DNA of 64,000 bases from Echinococcus granulosus (Eukaryota > Platyhelminthes > Cestoda > Cyclophyllidea > Taeniidae): assembly GCF_000524195.1 (NCBI RefSeq), contig NW_020170397.1, positions 689,305-753,304 of the forward strand, given 5' to 3'. The notes below the pieces were generated by a model, which saw only the letters and a program-made list of their open reading frames with translations, did not search any database and was not told the DNA's origin. Made by a program: the position numbers and the translations under genes. Positions within the stretch are counted from its first letter, which is position 1, and each line of letters opens with the position of its first letter. Below, one piece after another: positions 56,561 to 64,000 of the stretch.

Positions 56561-59428
56561 TCAGGCGCCCTCGTAGGCCTCGCGCACCTGTCGACATGTG
56601 ACTAGGGCACGGTCGTTGAAGTCGGCGCGCAGTCCGATGTTGCCGGGCTCGTGGTCGACGGTTCGGAAAGCTGTGGTGGCCATGCGCTCCTCCGTTTCGT
56701 ACTTGGTCGTAGTGCCCCGCGGCAGAGGGTAGGGGTAGGTGGCATTGCGCATAAGTCGTGGAAAGTACTGCTCCAGCATGGTGATGGCGTTGGCGATGTG
56801 CACGTAGGAGGGACCCGTGATGTTTAGTCGACGGCGTGGCAAACCGCGATAGCAGTTCTCTACTCCAGTTAACTCACCTAACTCAATTTTACAGCCTGTA
56901 GTGAGCTCTACCTTACTGAGACGTCTGTCCTTGCTGTTGAGAATGCAGAGGCGAAGGCGCTCCTCCTCATCACTCGAGGCTGTCTCCAGCGCCTTCTCGA
57001 TGCAACGACGCGTCTCAAATGGCACCAGCTCCTTATCTACCTTTTGAAAAATGGCAGTGGATTTCACTCTACGCTCGAGTTGAATCCAATGATGAGCAAA
57101 TCAAGGAGAGTTCCATTTAATTAATGCCTGTTTAAACTACGAAACTCTAACAGATAAGTTGCCTTAGAAGGTATTCCCATTTTTAAATTGACTTTCCGTT
57201 AGACTCACGTCTCTTTGGTGAAGAAATACATAGAGGTAGTAGTAGACAGCATTTCTGTCGAGCATTCCCAGTTCTTTCACCAAATCAATGTAGCCATATT
57301 GGGAGCCCTCAATCCTCGCAAATCGATTGGAGGGATTGGGAGTTCGCCTTCCTTTTCCAGTCCTGTTCTCACTGCCTTGCAAATTTTCGAGAGAGGGGTG
57401 ACTTTTTGGCTGGAGGTAATTTTTTCCTGCACCGAGCAGATGATTTCTGTAAAAACCGCTTCCAGCCGTATGACCCTTTGCTCTCGTTGTGGAAAAATCT
57501 GTTGTATGTCTCACATTAGGAGCGGAATGAATTGGACGTGAGCCACGCATCTTAGCATCATCCCTAGTTTCGGGAGTAGTGGAGTTGCCTTTTTTGATAC
57601 CACTAAATCCAATTCCGCCTGTACTTCTGGGTGTCTTGAATCCCTCTTTTCTTACGGCACCCTTACCCCCATTTGGCCCATCAAGTTCTTCCGAACTTCC
57701 ACCTTCGAGTGAAGTCAGGTCAGCTTCACCACTTTCATCACACGGAACACCTAGATCACCCGGACCAAATGCTTTGGTACAGAGTGGTGATTTCTTACTG
57801 ATAGTCAAATGACCCACTTCCTTGGCTGGTGTATTTCTGGCCCTTTCATTGTCTACTCCATTAGCATTCGCTTTCCTTGGATCATCCGGTCGGAGTCCAG
57901 TGTTAGCTTTTGGACTTTTTTGGCCGAAAGATGTCTGGCTCACATGACCAGGACCATTTTTGACACTTCCATTGTCCACTCCATCAGCGTTCGCTTTCCT
58001 TGGATCATTTGATTGGACTCTACCACCTGGTGTAGNNNNNNNNNNNNNNNNNNNNNNNNNNNNNNNNNNNNNNNNNNNNNNNNNNNNNNNNNNNNNNNNN
58101 NNNNNNNNNNNNNNNNNNNNNNNNNNNNNNNNNNNTGCCTTCCTTGGCTCATCTAATTGGGCTCTACCACCTGGTGCTGGACTTTTCTGTCCGAAAGTCG
58201 TCTGGCTCACACGACCAGCACCATTTCTGGCACTTCTATCGTCTACTCCATTAGCATTCGCTCTCCTTACATCATCCGATCGGGCTCTATCATCTGCTGT
58301 GGGACTTTTTTGGCCGAAAGATGCCTGATTAGCACGACCAGCGACATTTTTATTCCCATACTGAGTATTGGTCTCCTTCTTCCTTTCACTCGTTCCGGTT
58401 CCGTCCACATCTTTCGAATGGATTCCCTGAGTAGAAACTTGATCCATTTTATCAAGGGCGGCATCATTTGTTTTTGTACCATTATTGGTTACTGACTTTT
58501 TCGGATCCAATGAGGATTTTTCTACAGAAATGGAAGAACTTGTCATCTGAGACCTTTTGTGCTCGTCATCCCTACCATTTGGAGGGATGGAATTTAACCT
58601 TCCAAAATTATTATCGGGGGGATTTTCAACATTAATAGACTGTTCATTCGGTTGAAGGCCTTTCTTCGTAGCACCCCTATCAAGAGTTGAAGCAGCATTA
58701 GGATTCCTAAGATTACCTCCTTTTTCTCCATTAAAAGCTTTTTCATCGAAAGTAGACTGAACCTTTTGCTGGGACCCCCTTTTTGTGTCACTCATACCAG
58801 TCATTGCACTGGTGTTTGACCTTTTGGACTCGTCAAATAGCGATCTTTTGGACTCGTTTAAGGACTTCTCTGCAGTATGAGGCGGACTCAACTGCTGGGA
58901 TCGTTTGCTTGATTCCCTTTTACCAGAAGATGAAATTGATTTTCTTTTCCTGTTGCTGCTGCGTCCACTCCATTTCGAATCATTTGAAGCCTTTTCGTCA
59001 GAATTTGAAGGACTGGTCGATCGAGAACGTTTCTTCGCATCATTTTTGCTTGACCTTGAAGGGAAGTTGCCTTTTTTGGTAGTATCACGTTCAAATCTCT
59101 TAAGATCATTTGAGTTTTTTTCATCGGAAGAAGATTTACCGATTTGCTGTTGTGTTTTACCGTCAGTATAATCAGTCCCTGGATTAAAGTTCGGCTTTGC
59201 ATTAGCCTCCTGGTTTGAGCTTTTAGGATCATTTGGGGTCTTGTCATCAGGAACATTTCGAGAGGGGTGATCGAAAGGATGGTCAGAGGCTCTCCTTACA
59301 CCGGTCTGTTCGAGATGGCCACATGACCGCGGACAACAGGGACTGCACACAACTTGTATGGACTGAGGCTTCCCGGAGCAATATACCAGTCGCGTGCGTA
59401 GGGTTGTCTTCTTGCAAACATTCGTCAT
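56561..59428 (-). CDS. Ser/Asn/Lys-rich protein with 41-residue repeats and KH-like C-terminal domain
   Basis: Family not recognised. Two exons: 57209-59428 (740 codons including the N gap) and 56561-57040 (160 codons with stop), joined in phase 0 with donor GTGAGT. The N-terminal half is hydrophilic and low in complexity, full of KKRSRS, SSNRKRKS and KRSQQLSPP patches. From about 57800 to 58330 come repeats of a 41-residue unit containing VSQTSFGQKSP, DDPRKANANGVD and RNG. After the repeats come Gly/Ser-rich sequence, then YGYIDLVKELGMLDRNAVYY at the exon end. Exon 2 reads as a globular domain; RRLSKVELTTGCKIELGEL followed by LNITGPSYVHIANAITML resembles a KH fold, which would suggest RNA binding. 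The start at 59428 is the first ATG in the open frame, but an upstream exon is possible. Basic, RS-like content would suit a nuclear or RNP protein (inference). Confidence 0.7.
57800..58330 (-). repeat. 123-bp in-frame tandem repeat inside the KH-like gene
   Basis: The CGAAAG word of successive units ends at 58320 and 58197 (spacing 123) and next at 57930 (267 across the gap). Units encode GQKSP followed by a DDPRKANANGVD-like segment. The unit length is a multiple of three, so copy number can vary without frameshift. Confidence 0.85.
58036..58135. other. Assembly gap (100 N) inside the tandem repeat
   Basis: Exactly 100 N. From the repeat register, the true missing length should be 79 bp plus a multiple of 123. 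Confidence 0.97.
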
Positions 59429-59959
59429 ACCCCACCCCCCCAGACAAACTTAACACGACTTTGGAACGAGTTAAGCAAGGTTGCAATCAATCCCCCTCAA
59501 GGTCACGTGTTAGTTTAAACACCTTACGGGGGCTATTCTTACGGCCTCTAGTTCTCATTAAAGCGAATGTGGTGAAGTTTGAGGTTTTTAAATGTCCTTG
59601 GAATGGCTTTTCGCAAGTAAGCTATAATTTTTATGCATTTTGACTAATTGTTTGTTACATCAACTAATAAAATTTCGCATGAGAGAAATACAAATAAAAT
59701 TGGAAGGCCCGTGTTTACAATGGTGGTACTGGGAGACTAACGTTTATACTGAGAATGTGCTCTTACGCACTCAAGGTAAGCAAAATTTTCAGAAAATCTC
59801 TCTCTATTTTGTGCATTGTTCTTCAGTGCATAGCAATGAAAGAATTGCGTCTTTCAATCCAAGGGAGAGACGTTTAAATTTGAGGGCTTATTTGAATAGT
59901 GACACTTTCCTGATGAAGTTCAATCACTCGTGGATGTAAAACTTTGAATTCGATTGGCG

Positions 59960-60135
59960 CCGCTTATTCTTTGCTTGTGTAACTCTCGATTTTGGTAATG
60001 AATCACTTAGGAGCTTCGCCATTATACCTTGCCTGAAGGCCTAACCTCCAGGGCATGCCAGTAGCCCCTTAGCCCTTCTGTAGCCCTAATCTTGTGGCTT
60101 CTTTCGCCTTCAACGAAATCTTGGTGCGCTACATT
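59960..60135 (-). repeat. Dispersed repeat, copy 11 (tail type 1)
   Basis: On the minus strand: TGTAGCGCACCAAGATTTCG, then GGGGCTACTGGCATGCCCTG, AATGGCGAAGCTCCTAAGTG and ATCGAGAGTTACACAAGC. Confidence 0.85.
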
Positions 60136-60904
60136 GGTGACAGCGAAAAGCGAGATTGACCCTAGAGGACAACTGCTCCGATTTCTGTCACTGAATGCTA
60201 AACCTCAACGTGACGAAAGAGGAGTATGTACTGCGGATGCTAGAATTTGTGATGACCTCTGACAGGAGGACTGAAAATGATGTCTACCCTCGCCAAATAC
60301 CCCAGTCCCGTGTTCGGCAGGAATGCTATTAACCGCTGAAGCACCACTAGCCGTGATACACCAGGAAAAGTTCGTTACGGAGTTGTTAACGTTACCTGTA
60401 TGAAGACGTCAGTTATGGGAAGCTGCTATACCTCCTCCGGCCCTCTGCTAGCTGGGTGAAATTTAGATTAATATGGCCGGGCAGCTCTAAAGTAGGAATA
60501 AAGTGACAAGTCGGAATATGCGCTAAACCTTATCCCAAAGGAACTACGTTGAACTATGTCCTTTGTTACATGACTCTGTTTTTTAGGTCAGGGTGCCTAG
60601 GACTACCGACGAGCACTAGTGATGGCCCACTCACTCCCCCTTCCCCCAATACAGTTCCCAAAATGGGCGAATCTCCAGATTCAGTAGAAGTGCAAAGAGG
60701 GATCAGTGACGTTGCCTTCAGGTATCATCTCAGTTACATAGAAATTCTATGACTAGCACTGTTGGCTCGTCGGTGTTGTTCCTACTGCATTGATTACGCT
60801 GTGGTGGACGACACAGGAGGTTGAGGGAGGGAGGCGCTGGTGACAGCACTCAAAAGAGGTGAGGGCCTATGCGATGCTTTGGTTGCTTGTTCAATTCTTT
60901 GTTT

Positions 60905-61045
60905 TGGTTTTGTGGGAACTCAAGGTTTCGCCTTTGTGCTCCTTCTGGGCATTATGGCCTTCGGGCCATGGCAGTAGCCTTAGGCCACCGTAGTATGTCT
61001 TCATCCATCTTCTGAGAAGTTTCAGAGCTCCACATCACTATCCCC
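60905..61045 (-). repeat. Dispersed repeat, copy 12
   Basis: On the minus strand a diverged head (GAAACTTCTCAGAAGATGG) is followed by GGCTACTGCCATGGCCCGAA. Confidence 0.7.
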
Positions 61046-63021
61046 CCTTCTATCCTCCTTTAAGTCATTGTCGTCTGTGTGATACCAACTATCTTGCAAT
61101 TTCATGAACTACACCTTGTGCAATTGGGATTTATTAAGACCACGATGTCTCCACTAAGGATTGCCGGTGAATAAATTTTGACCAAATCTCGAGTTTTGTA
61201 TGCTACGATGAATTACAGTGGAGCTGATTGTACACAGTTGTTAAACAAATTAAAAACCTGTAAATAAAAGTGGACGTGGATGTGGACAAATTCAAACAGA
61301 TTTAATGCTTTAATCAAGTCAGTCTGCTTGATTGAGTGAAACGATGCATGACAAAGGCATATTTTTAGATGAAGTAGGTTATCAATTTCTGGTGTGCAAC
61401 ATTCGCTTTTCGGTTTGATGTCGAGTGATCAAACATAGACGAGAACTTTCCAGAGGTTTCGAAGGCAATTTGTGCGTGGCCTGAGCATAGGCGCCATTCA
61501 AATCAAATGTGTACAGTTTTACCAAGCATATCATTTACATCTCACCTATTTCCTTGTTGGGTGAGCCTCCATTTGTAGATGATAGTACAATTTCACACTT
61601 GGAGTTTTTGGAACATTTTGGCGTAATTCTACTGGAAGTCGTGTGGACTCTGGTCCTATAGGCAAAAGACTTAGTTTTCTGCACCCGAATAAGCCTATGC
61701 CAACACCTTCAGACTGAAGGAGGCATGCTGCAGCGGGCAGCGGTAAGCAGACGAACTTCGCACGCATCTTAGTCTTCCTTTACACCTTCAATGTACCCAT
61801 CCACCCGATGCTAAACTCCTAACAGTGAAAAGTAATCTGAATTTTTGTGGCTCAAGGGCTTTGACGCACTTGACAAATTAACTCTTCGATGGATCAGGGA
61901 TGAAAATTTGTGATCCTGTTTAATTTTGCACAATCAACACCAAACCTCTTGGCTTTCCGTGGCAGCAGCGTATGGAAGTCCAACAACTTTCCCCCTGCAC
62001 ATACCCCTTTTGCCATTTTTAGCCACTGGACCTAATTTCTACCCAAATTAAGGCGGCTTTGCTGGAGTATATTTTTCACAAACTAGGTTCCTTGTTTACC
62101 ACTGTTTTAAGGAAATGCCGTTTCTTTTGCTGTTTGAATGTATGCCAATACTCTCACCAAAATTGCTGGGTTAGTGAAGCAAATTTTTTAAAGAGTGGGC
62201 TCTGGTGTGAAACACATATGCTAATACGGGATGAGCATGAGGTGCGTTGTTATCGCGCCACTTTCCCAGAGATGATGAAAACAATTTGCGCGCCAAAGTG
62301 CCATGGCCGCTGGACAGTAATTCCTGGCGTTACAGACAATGGTAGACAGTCACGACTCTGCGGTCTTTCTATTTCGTCACCCATATTTTCACACCTCCTC
62401 GACCGTAGGTTAAAAGGTGAAATGAAGGAGCTAATTGCGCCAGTCTCCGAATTTTCATGCAACTGAGAATATGCCTGATGGCAACTTCACTGATCCCTAT
62501 TGGCAATTCTACTGGAAGGAACTGTAGTGGGGAAGGGAATTATGTTGTTTATCAAGCATGTTCACCGCTAGACGTAGGAACACTAGCCCAAAGATAATTA
62601 TTTAATACAGGGAGGAGTTTAAATCAGTTTTGCATTTATTCCTCCTTGCAACTATATTTTCATTTCAGCGCTTCCCAGCCGTATCCATCTGAATTCCACC
62701 CAGCTAGTGGGGAGGTGTAGGAGGTATCGCGTGTTCACCTCATTAACATCCTCATACAGGTACGGTAAACAGTTCCGTAGTTAACTCTTTCAGACGGTTC
62801 ACGACTGCTGTCGCTTTAAATGCTAACAGCTTTCCTGTGGATCATGGAACTGGGGTAGTTGCCGAAGGTGGACGTCATTTTTAGCAATTTTGTTAGGCGT
62901 TGTCACAGATTCTCCCATCTGCAGCGCATGCACCCTTTCCACCCTACTACATTTTAATGCCCAGCAGTAGAAACAGGGATTGTTGCTTTTTGAGATGGGA
63001 TTTGCTTTCTGCTGCCATCAA

Positions 63022-63190
63022 TTTAGCGTCCTGAGTCATCCCTCATAACTGACGATGAGTATACTCTTGCAGAATGTTTTGTTGACAAGCAGAAGGGCTT
63101 AAAGATCACTAGCACGGCCTGGAAGCCATGTCGATCAGCAGAAGTACAGATGCACAGCCTTAAGTCCGTGGTGGAGGCGTAACTGTTGAG
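63022..63190 (+). repeat. Dispersed repeat, copy 13
   Basis: Head TTAGCGTCCTGAGTCATCC, middle AGCAGAAGGGCTTAAAGATC, core ACTAGCACGGCCTGGAAGCC. The tail is diverged. Confidence 0.7.
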
Positions 63191-64000
63191 GGTCGTAATC
63201 AACATTTCGAGGCCTTATATAACTCTTCATAAATGTCGTAACTTACCTAAAAAGAAAGCAGGGTGAAGGTGAACGCTCTTCTGTGGAGTAATTTGTCTTG
63301 CGCTAACGTTCAAAGAGGCGGTTTTTATCAGTGATTTGAGCATTTGAGCTTTGGAAAAGTTGGCTTCCCTTTCCGATCCACTAATTCGTCTGAAGTCACC
63401 GTCAAGCGAGCACTTCAAAACTGAGATACAGCATTCCTCCTAATTATAGGTCTTGTTAGTAAATGTAGCTGGACATATTATGAGCTTAAAATGCCAACCG
63501 GAAGTGTATTGCCAGATCATATTACCTATGTAAGTGAGAAGTCAGCCCAACAATATTCGATATTAATACTTAGCCAAAACTGGTTGGAATTTCTAAGGGT
63601 CTCCCATTTCCGCAGTTCTCTAAAAATAAATAAAGAATATCAACAATGACCAGTGACATCGTAAAACTAGGAGACTTTGTAATAAAATGTCTGTTTTCTC
63701 GGGCTACCTAGGATACAAGGCAGGCAGAATGACGAATCTCGTGCTCTCGGTCATATCGACGATTCCTACGAAGGAGTATCTCCTTACACCATCACTAATT
63801 TATGCCCCTTTTCTCCACCATTGTGTGCCGCCCAACATTTTCATTCTTCCCAGTTTGTGACACAGGCGTTTAAAGGATCTCGATTCCTTTTTAACGTGAA
63901 AAAGGGTTAAAATTTTTGTGTTCTATTGTTTTCATAATTATCAGTCAAAAATGTTTCCAACCTTGAAAAATAGTTACTAGCACTTCTCATTCCTTGGGAC

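Larger units (their letters stand above)
59429..64000. other. Right-hand gene-poor stretch
   Basis: Holds the 5' side of the KH-like gene and three dispersed-repeat copies. Open frames near 59640-59940 and 62060-62460 have no recognised family or splice partner. Confidence 0.45.

Noticed and set aside
30030..64000. Search for transposon or retroelement proteins behind the repeats
   Set aside because: No reverse transcriptase, integrase, transposase or gag-like motif was recognised in any listed frame; the repeats look non-autonomous.

Overview
This is a eukaryotic genome scaffold window: intron-rich genes with GT-AG splice sites, two runs of exactly 100 N (assembly gaps), and a large repeat-bearing, gene-poor half. 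Several introns are only 30-40 bp long and sit beside introns of several hundred bp to kilobases. That mix, plus the dispersed short repeats, fits a parasitic flatworm (cestode or trematode). The taxon is an inference; no marker in the window proves it. Homologues were named by comparing translated exons with remembered human proteins. No search was run.

Left half (1-30,029), gene-dense. The 3' end of an AFG3L2-type mitochondrial m-AAA protease (1-2800, +) is followed by a DUS1L-type tRNA-dihydrouridine synthase (4180-5741, +). TBCD, the tubulin-folding cofactor D (7303-16195, -), reconstructs as 24 phase-compatible coding exons giving 1154 residues. Next come an unrecognised gene whose last four exons join in phase (18757-20371, -) and a KLHDC10-like kelch protein (20727-24444, -) with an assembly gap over its middle exons. 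The PHF5A splicing factor (25608-26015, +) lies tail to tail with PPOX, the haem-pathway oxidase (26143-27820, -). PPOX lies head to head with HADH, mitochondrial 3-hydroxyacyl-CoA dehydrogenase (28291-30029, +). These are mostly housekeeping genes and do not form one pathway, although AFG3L2, PPOX and HADH act in mitochondria.

Right half (30,030-64,000), gene-poor. It carries many diverged copies of one dispersed repeat of about 200 bp, also present at 3.7 and 17 kb. There is a two-exon fragment of an unrecognised two-helix membrane protein (46540-51542, +, 4.2 kb intron). There is also a long Ser/Asn/Lys-rich protein with a 41-residue (123 bp) tandem repeat and a KH-like C-terminal domain (56561-59428, -). 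The second gap lies inside that tandem repeat.

The most interesting points are a probable 30-nt intron in DUS1L, other micro-introns, a stop-free 66-nt intron in HADH, a GC-AG intron in PPOX, the dispersed repeat with two different 3' tails, and three genes without a recognised family. No prokaryotic-type system, CRISPR array, rRNA or tRNA gene was found.
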